From: Devosia oryziradicis
GTDB taxonomy: Bacteria; Pseudomonadota; Alphaproteobacteria; Rhizobiales; Devosiaceae
Direction: 5' to 3'
Assembly (NCBI RefSeq): GCF_016698645.1
Contig: NZ_CP068047.1
Span: 124,001 to 188,000, forward strand
DNA length: 64,000 nucleotides
Both the position numbers and the translations under genes were made by a program. Every line of letters starts with the position of its first letter. Positions within the stretch are counted from its first letter, which is position 1. Below, piece by piece: positions 56,480-64,000 of the stretch. The notes under the pieces were generated by a model. That model saw only the letters and a program-made list of their open reading frames with translations. It did no database searches and had not been told where the DNA came from.

Positions 56480-57916
56480 TTGAAGAAGCGCATTCTCTAC
56501 ATTGTATATGAGCAAGGCAATTTCCAGCTGGGACGTTTGCTCGCCGAACAGGGACGCGCTACCGGAGAATTCGATGTTGTGCTCTGGTCGCCCTACGCGC
56601 TTCCAGCGGGTCGCCAGTTCAAAGAGGAGGCGTTGCTAGCCCACTCGGTCTATGTCGAGGAATATACGCTCGACGGCGGCTTGGCAGATATTCACGGCAC
56701 ATTGTCCAGTTGGCTTAGCGGCAAGCCCGAGCGTCTGCCTGTGTCGGAGTCCGGGCTTGGTTGGCGGTGGTCCGCCTGGAAGGCCCAGCGATCGGCGCGA
56801 GACATGCTCGGCAAAGTCGATGAGATGGAGCGCCAGGCGATCCTGCGGTCCGCCGACAGGAACCTTCGTCGAATAGCGTTCTGCGAGGATTGGCTGGTGC
56901 GCCTTGGAGTGGACGCTGTCGTATTTCCCGAGGACAATGTCGAACGAGACAGTTTTGCCTGGCTCGCGGCGGCGCGGAGACGGGCGATCAGGACGGTCGT
57001 TTCCACCTATGGCGCACTGTCGCCCACGGAAGCGGAAAACGCATATAAACATAGTGGTAGTCACGCCGTGGCTGAGCCATACCTCGCCCTGTTCCGGCGA
57101 TACTTGCCCAAGTGGCTGGCCGAAGATCCCGACTACGCGATCACCCGCCTGCCATGGCGTGAGGTTCTCGGCCGCGAGTTGATCGGAGAAACGCCCTTCA
57201 ACCCCTGGCTTGTCAACACGGGCCGCTCCGATGTCATCGCATTGGAAAGCAGGGCGATGGAAGAGAGCTATCTCGCCTTGGGCTTCAAACCGGAGAGCCT
57301 GAAAGCAGCCGGCCATCCCTTGCATGACAAGTTGGCCGCGGGGCGGGACCGGAAGACAGAACGCCGGACCATTCTAGCCGAACGCCATGGACTTGACCCA
57401 AACAAGCCACTGCTCGTATCCGCCGTCCCTCCGGACCAGTTCTCAACCCGCTCCTCGGAGTTCGCCAGCTTCGCCGACCTCGCGGCCGCTTTCTACAGGG
57501 TTCCAGCAAACACAGTTGACGTCAACGTCGTGGTCAGCCCTCACCCCAGCCTCTCAGAGACCCAGATCGCGGCAATGGAAGCGGCGGGCGCCCACGTAGA
57601 GCGGACTTCGGTCGCCGAGCTGCTTCCCCTGGCCGACCTGTATCTGGCGTCGGTTTCCTCAACCATCAAATGGGCGTTGGCTCTGGGGATCCCGGTAATC
57701 GACTTCGACTGCTACCGGTACGGATATGGTGACTACCGCGATCTGCAGCAGGTTCTCTCCGTCTCCAGTATGGCAGAACTCCAGGAGGCATTGGCGCTCT
57801 GGCAGGATCCCGGTGCCCGCGAACGGCTGACGGTGGCGGCTCGCGATGGCGCTTCGCTCTGGGGGATCATTGATGGAAGCGCCATGGAGCGGCTGGTTGC
57901 CCTCTGTCTTAACTGA
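56480..57916 (+). CDS. Putative surface-polysaccharide transferase, paralogue of 52065-53666
   Basis: A 478-residue soluble protein starting at TTG (KKRILYIVYEQGNFQLGRLL). Two domains in GT-B style are likely: an N-terminal half with VDAVVFPEDNVERDSFAWLAAARRRAIRTVVSTYG, and a C-terminal half with KPLLVSAVPPDQFST, VVVSPHPSLSETQ, LADLYLASVSSTIKWALALGIPVID, then FDCYRYGYGDYRDL and ASLWGIIDGSAMERLV. It shares order and wording of these motifs with the transferase on the other side of the exporter. I infer a role in building the exported glycan. The family is not identified. A strong terminator follows. Confidence 0.7.
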   Translation: MKKRILYIVYEQGNFQLGRLLAEQGRATGEFDVVLWSPYALPAGRQFKEEALLAHSVYVEEYTLDGGLADIHGTLSSWLSGKPERLPVSESGLGWRWSAWKAQRSARDMLGKVDEMERQAILRSADRNLRRIAFCEDWLVRLGVDAVVFPEDNVERDSFAWLAAARRRAIRTVVSTYGALSPTEAENAYKHSGSHAVAEPYLALFRRYLPKWLAEDPDYAITRLPWREVLGRELIGETPFNPWLVNTGRSDVIALESRAMEESYLALGFKPESLKAAGHPLHDKLAAGRDRKTERRTILAERHGLDPNKPLLVSAVPPDQFSTRSSEFASFADLAAAFYRVPANTVDVNVVVSPHPSLSETQIAAMEAAGAHVERTSVAELLPLADLYLASVSSTIKWALALGIPVIDFDCYRYGYGDYRDLQQVLSVSSMAELQEALALWQDPGARERLTVAARDGASLWGIIDGSAMERLVALCLN

Positions 57917-57954
57917 AAGCCGGGCCAACGGATGGCTCCGTTGACCCGGCTTTT
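57917..57954. terminator. Bidirectional terminator between convergent genes
   Basis: AAGCCGGG (57917-57924) pairs with CCCGGCTT (57945-57952), then an internal mismatch, then AACGGA (57927-57932) pairs with TCCGTT (57937-57942). TTTT follows on the plus strand and AAA precedes it. It begins directly after the stop of the transferase gene and serves it, and possibly the RTX protease as well. Confidence 0.8.
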
Positions 57955-57969
57955 CAAGAGTACAGCCGA

Positions 57970-59907
57970 TCAGATCAGGATATCGTCCGCAGCCAGGTTA
58001 CCACGATAGAAGTTTTCGATGAGTAGGGATGAGTTGTTGTTAAACACAAACAACAGATCAGCGCCCACTTGCTGGCTCGCGGCAAGACACTGAGCAAAGG
58101 ACGAGAACATCCCGGTCAGGTCGATCTGGTCGAACACGCCAGACCCTCCCTGAAAGTCGGTAATGACGTCATGACCGGAGGTAAATACGAAGCAATCTGC
58201 GCCGCCTCCACCGGTATAGGTGTCATTGCCAGCGTCCCCGGACAGGTAATCGTTGCCGACATCGCCGAAGAGGGAATCGCTGCCAAGCCCGCCATACAGC
58301 GTGTCATTGCCGAGGCCGCCAAACAGGTTGTCGTTGTCGCCGTGGCCATAGAGGGTGTCATTCCCCGCCAGGCCATAGAGGTAGTTCGCCTTATTGTCAC
58401 CGTGGCCCGTATCGTTGTTCCCGGTGAGGATGAGACCCTCGATGTTGAGGTAGATGTCGCCGGCGGCGGCACCGGTGTTGATCGAGCTGTCCAGCAACGA
58501 CGCCGTCAGGCCGGCATAACTGGCGTCGTCAAATCGCGCATAGTCGAAGCCAGCACCGCCATCCAGGTAGTCTGCGCCCAGCCCGCCATACAGGTTATCG
58601 TGTCCGCCGTTGCCGTAAATCCTGTTGTTGCCTACGCCACCGTAAGCAGAGTCATTGCCCGAGCCCAACAGCAGACCTTCGATACTGTCGTAGGTGTCGC
58701 CGGCGGCTGCCCCCGTGTTGTGAGACGGTGCGTAAAGGAGGATACGCAGGGCGGTCGTCGCGTCCGTGTAGTCCGCATAGTCAAAACCAGCGCCACCCAC
58801 GAGCGCATCGTTTCCTAGGCCGCCCTGGAGGATGTCATCGCCATTGCCGCCTTGAAGGGTGTCGTTGCCCGCGCCGCCGCGGAGCCAGTTATTGGCAGCG
58901 TTGCCGATGATCAGATCGTGCCCGCTGCCACCGATGGCGTTTTCAATAAGTGAGCGCACGTCTCCGTTGTACTGGAGGGCGTTGGCAATATTTCCATTAG
59001 CGACCTGACTGCCATTGTAATGCAGTTTTGCCAATTGCGTGGTGGAGGTCGTCGTCCACTGGCCAGGCTGCAGGTTGACGGTGAGGTTGGTCGAATAATT
59101 AGAGAAGTCGTAGGTGTCGGTGCCGCCGCCATCCCACACGGTCTGGAATATCTTGTTGCCGCCGGCAGCACCCTGCCCGACGCCGTTGATCATCATCTCG
59201 CCGGTGGTGGGACTCCAGGAATAAACGGTATTGCCGTTATTGGTCGAGAAATTCGCGCCATACATGTGCTGTACGGCGGCGATGTCATACATCATCAGCG
59301 ACTGCGCAAATCCCCACTGCTCGTTGGTATAACCCGACGTGTTCGAGCCGCCGATATACGAGCGATAGCTCATGACCGAGAATTCCATCGAATCACGGTC
59401 GAGGGGCATCGCGTTCGGGGTCGAGTGTGGATGCTTCAGGCCAAGTGAATGGCCGATCTCGTGCAGAAACGTTGCGTAGGCGTAGTTGCCCTTGATGGGG
59501 TTGTTGTAGTCATCCTTGTTGAACCAGGCATCACCCCCCTCGGGCGACGTGTTCGGATAATAGGCATGGGCGGTGGGCGGCACGTCCGACATGGCCAACC
59601 GGAGGGTGGCACTCGGAATGTCGGCTCCCGTCTTTTCGGTGAACGTGAGGTTCGAGACGGCCGCATAGTTGGCAAACGCCGCTTTAGTGGCATTCTGCTG
59701 CGTCAAATTCAGCGCAGCAAAGCTGTCGGGTTCGCCTTGATTATATGAGTAGCTGGGCCAGTCATAGTCCGCAGCGCTTCTCGTGAAGCTATAGGTCAGA
59801 CCGACCGACGCCCACTTGTAGTTCCCCAAAAGGGCATTGGTATATTGATCGGTCGAAGAGGTAACGGCGGTAATGGCGGCCAACGATGTCTCCCAAGTCG
59901 CGAGCAC
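57970..59907 (-). CDS. Serralysin-type RTX metalloprotease
   Basis: A 645-residue secreted M10B zinc protease. The zinc site FLHEIGHSLGLKHPH lies near residue 148, the Met-turn EFSVMSYRSY near 175. From about residue 335 come glycine-rich calcium repeats (GGAGNDTLQGGNGDDILQGG and later copies), interrupted twice by a similar insert ending NTGAAAGDxYxxIEGL. There is no N-terminal signal. The C-terminus ends LAADDILI, an acidic-plus-hydrophobic tail like type I secretion signals. No type I exporter is adjacent. The start codon is GTG. It converges on the transferase gene. Confidence 0.92.
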   Translation of the reverse strand: MLATWETSLAAITAVTSSTDQYTNALLGNYKWASVGLTYSFTRSAADYDWPSYSYNQGEPDSFAALNLTQQNATKAAFANYAAVSNLTFTEKTGADIPSATLRLAMSDVPPTAHAYYPNTSPEGGDAWFNKDDYNNPIKGNYAYATFLHEIGHSLGLKHPHSTPNAMPLDRDSMEFSVMSYRSYIGGSNTSGYTNEQWGFAQSLMMYDIAAVQHMYGANFSTNNGNTVYSWSPTTGEMMINGVGQGAAGGNKIFQTVWDGGGTDTYDFSNYSTNLTVNLQPGQWTTTSTTQLAKLHYNGSQVANGNIANALQYNGDVRSLIENAIGGSGHDLIIGNAANNWLRGGAGNDTLQGGNGDDILQGGLGNDALVGGAGFDYADYTDATTALRILLYAPSHNTGAAAGDTYDSIEGLLLGSGNDSAYGGVGNNRIYGNGGHDNLYGGLGADYLDGGAGFDYARFDDASYAGLTASLLDSSINTGAAAGDIYLNIEGLILTGNNDTGHGDNKANYLYGLAGNDTLYGHGDNDNLFGGLGNDTLYGGLGSDSLFGDVGNDYLSGDAGNDTYTGGGGADCFVFTSGHDVITDFQGGSGVFDQIDLTGMFSSFAQCLAASQQVGADLLFVFNNNSSLLIENFYRGNLAADDILI

Positions 59908-60159
59908 CCTTACCCCAGCCGGTTAATACATTGCTAATTCGGGACTCGCAGCGCGATGATAGCGCGAGCACACGCGGCCAACAAGTAGTGTTGATCCACG
60001 AATATTTCCCGTGCCCGCCAATAAGGGCACTCTATTTTTGTTTTTCTGACGATGTCGAACCAAGGGTAGCAATACCGCCACTCGTCTCAGGTATCCCGGC
60101 TGCAGGCCTATACAATGCCGGTGAGCTTACCGTGGTAATACTGCGCGATCAGGAAAAAT

Positions 60160-60236
<77 letters not shown>

Positions 60237-60408
60237 ATCCGTCACGCGGGGCGATGCCCCGGCTGAACGGGCGCAACCTAACCAAAGCGGGCGATCCGCG
60301 CAACGGGGGTTTTTGGCTTTGCGCCGGGGCAGTGTCCGAGAAAGGCCAGCACCGACCGTGGCCGACGCCGGTCCTGCCGCCAGCCCTCTTTGCCTTTTCG
60401 CGCGGCGC

Positions 60409-62301
60409 CTAGTCCCGCGCCAGCACCACCAGGCGGTCGCCCTCTTGGTAGGTCACTGTCGCCGCCTTGCCGGGGTTGACGACGATGCCGTTGGCCTTGG
60501 CGCCTGGGCGCGGGCAATGGTAGCCGATGGCCACCTCGCCGCGCTGCCGGGCCGCTTCGGCCACGGTGTAGAAATTCACCGGGGTGCCGGTGGCCACGTA
60601 GAATTCGACCGGCCGCATGTAGATTTCCGACCCCTCTTCGTCGAGCAGCTCGTCGAAGATGGCGCCCAGCATGTCGTTTTCGGAGGCCTGGGCCAGCATC
60701 AGGCTGACCAGCTTGTTGCTGACCACGAAATCGTCGGCCCGGGTCACCTCGGCCAGTTCACGATTGCGGACATCGACCATTTCGGAGACGACGTTGATAT
60801 GCACCCCGGCGGCATCGGCGATCTTGCGCAGGTGCAGCAGCGTCACCAAGGTCGAGGTATCGGTGGGCTGCGGCGCCAGCAGGTCGGAATAGCCCAGCAC
60901 CAGCACATGGTCGTAGCCGGCGATGCCGAGCGCCTCGAGCGCACTGCGGCTGGTGGTGTCGACATGGCCGTATTCGACCGAAAGGTTGGCGCTGGCGATC
61001 GACAGGTTCGCCACGACCTCGTCGAGGTCGGGCGTGTCGGCAGCGATGGTCAGCGTCGAGCCCGGCGCCACATAGCGGCTGAGTTCGAAGATGATGATGG
61101 GGGCACGCCGGTTCCAGCCCAGCAGCAACACCCGTTCGGGGGCCTCGGCCGGTTTACCCTGGTGGCGGATGACGGCCGGATCGATGGCGATCGCGGCGGT
61201 GGAAATGGCAATCGCCGCGTCGTCTTCGGCGATGATGATGGCGCGGGCGCCCTCGGGAATGATCGTTTCCATCGGCGGATTGAGGCTCACCTCGCCATCG
61301 GGGGTCACCAGACCGATCAAGGTTGATGCCTCGTAGGCCATCAGCGCGTCGCCGAAGCTGTTGCCGACCAGGCCAGGCTGGGCAATCGTGTAGATTTCGC
61401 AGCCGTCGAAGTCGAGCAGCTCGGAATAGACGGCGGAGAGCCCCGCCTGGCGGCTGGAATGGGCGACGATGCGGGCGATGAGATCATCGGCCAGCACCAG
61501 TTGCGCCTCGGTGCCACCGACCACGCGGGCGACGTCGGCATTGGCGGCCTCGCGAATTTCGGCGGCGATGCGGTATGGCGCTTCGCGCCGGCGCGGGTCG
61601 TTGACCAGCGCCAGGATGGTCTTGATCACCTGGCTATCGGCATCGTCGGCACCTTCGGGCGACAGCACGATGATGGAGCGGGCCTGCTGCGGCGAAACCA
61701 GGCCAAGGTCGTAGAGATCGGTGGGCGTGCCGCTGCGGCAGATGACGCGGGTATTGCCTAGGTCGGGCACCTTGGCCGCAATCTCGTCTTCCATCTCCAC
61801 CTTGTCGCGATCGGCCATGATGACGATGCGCGGCTTGCGGCGGCTCTTGTTGGCGACGACGAGCTCGGCGACGATGTCGAAGATGGAGGGGCTCCAGTTG
61901 AGGATAATGGTGTGATCCTCCTCGAGCACCTGGCTGCGGCCCTTGCGCAACTGGTCGAGCTTGCCCTCGATGCCCGAGGACAGGACGCCGATCAGGGTCG
62001 AGACGATGAAGATGCCGCCAATGGTCACCGCCAGCATGACGATGCGGAACAGCCAGCCAGTATCGCCGCCCATGGTTCCGGCATCGAGCGTGCGCATCAG
62101 GGAGGCCCACATGGCCTCGACGAAGCCCAGCGTCTCGCCGCCTTCGGGCGCGATGCCCAGCAAGGCGATGATGGCGCCGGCCACCACGATGACCACGAGC
62201 GAAAGCACGGCCAACCAGCCGATCAGCGCGATCGGTCCGGCCGACATGGATGTATCGAAGGCATAGCGCAGCCGTGCGCCCAGACTGTTGCGCTTGCTCA
62301 T
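60409..62301 (-). CDS. CASTOR/POLLUX-type ion channel protein
   Basis: A 630-residue protein with two N-terminal spans (residues about 24-50 and 85-108) around a pore-like loop (MRTLDAGTMGGDTGW), then a long cytoplasmic part with two RCK/Rossmann-like units (HTIILNWSPSIFDIVAELVVAN near 130 and RVLLLGWNRRAPIIIFELS near 395). The segment VGNSFGDALMAYEASTLIGL is typical of the Castor/Pollux middle region. Plant CASTOR and POLLUX are nuclear-envelope cation channels in root symbiosis, and bacterial relatives are probably ligand-gated cation channels. It is monocistronic, divergent from the transglycosylase, with the tRNA downstream. Confidence 0.87.
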   Translation of the reverse strand: MSKRNSLGARLRYAFDTSMSAGPIALIGWLAVLSLVVIVVAGAIIALLGIAPEGGETLGFVEAMWASLMRTLDAGTMGGDTGWLFRIVMLAVTIGGIFIVSTLIGVLSSGIEGKLDQLRKGRSQVLEEDHTIILNWSPSIFDIVAELVVANKSRRKPRIVIMADRDKVEMEDEIAAKVPDLGNTRVICRSGTPTDLYDLGLVSPQQARSIIVLSPEGADDADSQVIKTILALVNDPRRREAPYRIAAEIREAANADVARVVGGTEAQLVLADDLIARIVAHSSRQAGLSAVYSELLDFDGCEIYTIAQPGLVGNSFGDALMAYEASTLIGLVTPDGEVSLNPPMETIIPEGARAIIIAEDDAAIAISTAAIAIDPAVIRHQGKPAEAPERVLLLGWNRRAPIIIFELSRYVAPGSTLTIAADTPDLDEVVANLSIASANLSVEYGHVDTTSRSALEALGIAGYDHVLVLGYSDLLAPQPTDTSTLVTLLHLRKIADAAGVHINVVSEMVDVRNRELAEVTRADDFVVSNKLVSLMLAQASENDMLGAIFDELLDEEGSEIYMRPVEFYVATGTPVNFYTVAEAARQRGEVAIGYHCPRPGAKANGIVVNPGKAATVTYQEGDRLVVLARD

Positions 62302-62472
62302 AGGCAGGTCCCCCGGCCGTCTTTCCGGCCCTTAACGAAAAGTGAATAGGGCGGTGCGCGGTAAAGGCAACGAAGATTTGCGTCCTTGCACAGGCCATGC
62401 CCATAAATTGCCATCAGGCTGCCGCGATTGGCTCGTATCGCGCCACACAGATAAATCGGCTAGGATGATGGG

Positions 62473-63039
62473 ATGGCACGAACCAGAATCGGCAACGGCA
62501 TGGGAATGATCGGCGCGGCGACCCTGCTGGCGCTTGTGGTCTCGGGCTGTTCGATGAGTTCGTTCAAGCCGGCGGCCGGGCCGGCGACCGCCGCCCTGGC
62601 GTCGTTTGCCGCGCCCACCGCCACACCCGCCGGCCATGTGCCCGATGCCGCCGCCGTGCCGCCCGCGCCGGCGGCGCTGGCTTATTCGGGCAGCGCCTAT
62701 GACGGGCTGATCGCCCATTATGCGCAGCAGTACAACGTGCCCGAATCCCTGGTTCGCCGGGTCATCGTGCGCGAAAGCGGCTACAATGCCGCCGCTCGCA
62801 ATGGTCCCTATTACGGCCTTATGCAGATCAGCCACGCCACCGCCACCGGCATGGGCTATCGCGGTTCGCCGGCGGGTCTGCTCGATGCCGAGACCAACCT
62901 GCGTTATGCGGTGCGCTACCTTGCCGGTGCCTATGTGACCGCCAAGGGCAACCCCGACCAGGCGGTGCGTTTCTACGCGCGCGGCTTCTACTACGATGCC
63001 AAGCGCGCCGGCCTGCTGGACGCCGCGGGCCTGCGTTAG
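62473..63039 (+). CDS. Lytic transglycosylase (SLT domain) lipoprotein
   Basis: A 188-residue peptidoglycan-cleaving enzyme. The N-terminus is a signal ending in a lipobox (LALVVSGC, Cys near residue 26), then a Pro/Ala-rich linker and an SLT domain from about residue 75. It has the catalytic Glu in VIVRESGYNAAARN, then YYGLMQISHATATGMGY and NLRYAVRYLAGAY. The short length is that of minimal exported SLT proteins. It is divergent from the ion-channel gene. Its 3' end is followed by a 15-base repeat copy. Confidence 0.88.
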   Translation: MARTRIGNGMGMIGAATLLALVVSGCSMSSFKPAAGPATAALASFAAPTATPAGHVPDAAAVPPAPAALAYSGSAYDGLIAHYAQQYNVPESLVRRVIVRESGYNAAARNGPYYGLMQISHATATGMGYRGSPAGLLDAETNLRYAVRYLAGAYVTAKGNPDQAVRFYARGFYYDAKRAGLLDAAGLR

Positions 63040-63058
63040 GCTCCGCCGCGGGCCTGCG
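63021..63058. repeat. 15-bp direct repeat at the transglycosylase gene end
   Basis: CGCCGCGGGCCTGCG occurs at 63021-63035 and again at 63044-63058, spaced 23 bases apart. The first copy is in the last codons of the transglycosylase gene, the second abuts the stop of the opposing gene. It looks like a small local duplication. Confidence 0.7.
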
Positions 63059-63364
63059 CTAGTCACATTCGGGCAGCCACCATCCGGGTCCGGTGCCATT
63101 GATGGGCTCGAGGCAGCGGTCTGCCGCGGCCTCGCCATTGAGAAAGCGGCGCATGTCGCTGAGGGCCAGGAAGTTGGTCAGCGCATAGCTGTGGCCGCTG
63201 TCCTTGCCCGGGTCGGTGATGCTGCTGGCATTGATCACCTCGATACCGTCGCCGAAATCGATGCGTGACGCGCCACCCAGGCCCGGCGCGTCCTGCGCGG
63301 CTACTGCGCTCGAGAGGAACGTGGCCAGCAGAAGAGCGGCCGTGCCTGGTCCAGTAACCCGCAT
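63059..63364 (-). CDS. Small hypothetical exported protein
   Basis: A 101-residue protein with a signal peptide (TGPGTAALLLATFLSSAVAAQ) and a mature part of about 80 residues: GGASRIDFGDGIEVINASSITD, DSGHSYALTNFLALSDMRRFLNG, and a C-terminal part with two cysteines (ADRCLEPINGTGPGWWLPECD) that could form a disulfide. I do not recognise the family. The ATG at 63364 is chosen for the signal peptide. It lies downstream of the hybrid kinase gene in the same direction. Confidence 0.65.
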   Translation of the reverse strand: MRVTGPGTAALLLATFLSSAVAAQDAPGLGGASRIDFGDGIEVINASSITDPGKDSGHSYALTNFLALSDMRRFLNGEAAADRCLEPINGTGPGWWLPECD

Positions 63365-63440
63365 CTTGCCCCCCGCGCGGTCCACCGTTCGGGGCCAAGC
63401 ATAACCCGACCGCGGGAAACTGTCGAACCCGGCGCGCGCG

Positions 63441-64000
63441 TCAGGCCCCGGCGGTGTCGCGGGTGGCCAGGAGGCGGGAAATCTGGGTTTCCAGTTCGGC
63501 TTGCTGGTAGGGCTTGGCGAGACGCGGCAGGTCGGTGGTGGTGCCGCTGGGCAGGTCGGCATAGCCGGTGGCCAGCAGAATCGGCAAGTCGGGGTGGAGT
63601 TCCCGCGCCCGGTCGGCCAGTTCGACGCCGGTCATGCCGGGCATGGCATAGTCGGTTATCAAGGCGTCGATGCGCTGGCCGCTGCCCAGGATCTGCAGCG
63701 CTTCCTTGCCCGAATAGGCTTCGAGCACGGTGTGACCGAGGTCCTGCACCATGTCGACCGTGCTCATGTTGATCAGGGCGTCGTCGTCGACCACCAGGAT
63801 CACGGACGCCGGGGGCGGCGTCAGGGGCTGTTCGGACGGCACGTTCTCAACCTCCTTGACGGGGGAAACGGCGACTGGCAGCCACAACTCGGCTGTCGTA
63901 CCCTCGCCCAACTGACTCTTGAGATGCAGGGCGCCACCAAGCTGAACCGCCAATCCATGCACCATGGAAAGGCCCAGCCCCGTGCCCTTGCCAAGCTCCT
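63441..64000 (-). CDS. Hybrid sensor histidine kinase, 3' part (cut by window end)
   Basis: The reading frame enters from beyond 64000. The part seen starts in the ATPase G2 box (LGKGTGLGLSMVHGLA), continues through GGALHLKSQLGEGTTAELWLPV, then a linker and a C-terminal receiver domain. That domain has VILVVDDDALINMSTVDMV, phosphoacceptor Asp in ALITDYAMPGMTGVELA and Lys in LPRLAKPYQQAEL. It is therefore a hybrid kinase with a terminal receiver, not a stand-alone response regulator. The sensor and H-box regions lie outside the window. Confidence 0.85.
   Translation of the reverse strand, partial: ELGKGTGLGLSMVHGLAVQLGGALHLKSQLGEGTTAELWLPVAVSPVKEVENVPSEQPLTPPPASVILVVDDDALINMSTVDMVQDLGHTVLEAYSGKEALQILGSGQRIDALITDYAMPGMTGVELADRARELHPDLPILLATGYADLPSGTTTDLPRLAKPYQQAELETQISRLLATRDTAGA

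Noticed and set aside
63441..63965. Stand-alone response regulator starting at an ATG near 63965
   Set aside because: The frame continues upstream with the kinase G2 box (GTGLGLSMVHG), so it is the end of a hybrid kinase cut by the window.

Overview
The window is GC-rich chromosomal DNA with tightly packed genes, ATGA/TGATG-type overlaps and no insertion sequences. It carries FixL/FixJ/FixK, an FnrN-type regulator, cbb3 oxidase operons, a rhizobial-type FrcBCA fructose transporter and a ROK repressor. Together these point to an alphaproteobacterium of the Hyphomicrobiales, with Devosia or a close relative my best guess (inferred from protein character, not searched).

Layout. 1-8.4 kb: housekeeping and stress genes (secreted protein, pyrimidine 5'-nucleotidase, VOC protein, aldo/keto reductase, ABC exporter, AcuI-like reductase, ArsR repressor with a zinc-type CDF exporter and a clear operator). 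8.4-14.1 kb: a CUT1 sugar ABC transporter split over two divergent units, with a Gfo/Idh/MocA dehydrogenase. 14.1-18.4 kb: frcBCA with a divergent ROK regulator. 18.4-28.3 kb: NAD synthetase, epoxide hydrolase, PhzF protein, LysR regulator, membrane PQQ glucose dehydrogenase, glycerol kinase and an adenylate cyclase with TPRs.

28.4-50.6 kb is one low-oxygen and nitrogen-oxide block: fnrN, hemN, ccoGHIS, ccoNOQP, a SafE-type membrane protein, a DUF1858 protein, an NnrR-like regulator, fixL-fixJ, a FixT-like receiver protein, fixK, nnrS, nirV, nirK, pseudoazurin, nnrU, a MIP18-like Fe-S protein, a DUF2249 protein and a membrane protein. Two small genes, ccoS (48 aa) and ccoQ (54 aa), are easily missed. 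At least six TTGA-N6-TCAA boxes and three TTG-N8-CAA boxes of a different type lie in front of these genes. Most lie so that a start site 41.5 bp from the box centre gives a short leader with a ribosome binding site. The wiring read from this: FixL senses oxygen, FixJ activates fixK, FixK/FnrN drive the oxidase, its assembly genes, hemN and probably nirK/pseudoazurin, a FixT-like protein closes a feedback loop, and the NnrR-like protein drives nnrS and the Fe-S genes. No NO or N2O reductase is present here.

50.7-59.9 kb is an accessory surface or secretion block that looks less GC-biased than its surroundings: a membrane-anchored beta-helix protein, two diverged copies of an unfamiliar transferase-like family flanking an ABC-2 polysaccharide exporter, and an RTX serralysin protease. 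The exporter ATPase has its extra domain at the N-terminus instead of the usual C-terminus. This is my strongest candidate for something undescribed. A tRNA-Arg(CCG) lies at its right edge with its 3' end facing the block. 60.4-64 kb: a CASTOR/POLLUX-type ion channel, a lytic transglycosylase, a small exported protein and the 3' part of a hybrid histidine kinase cut by the window end.
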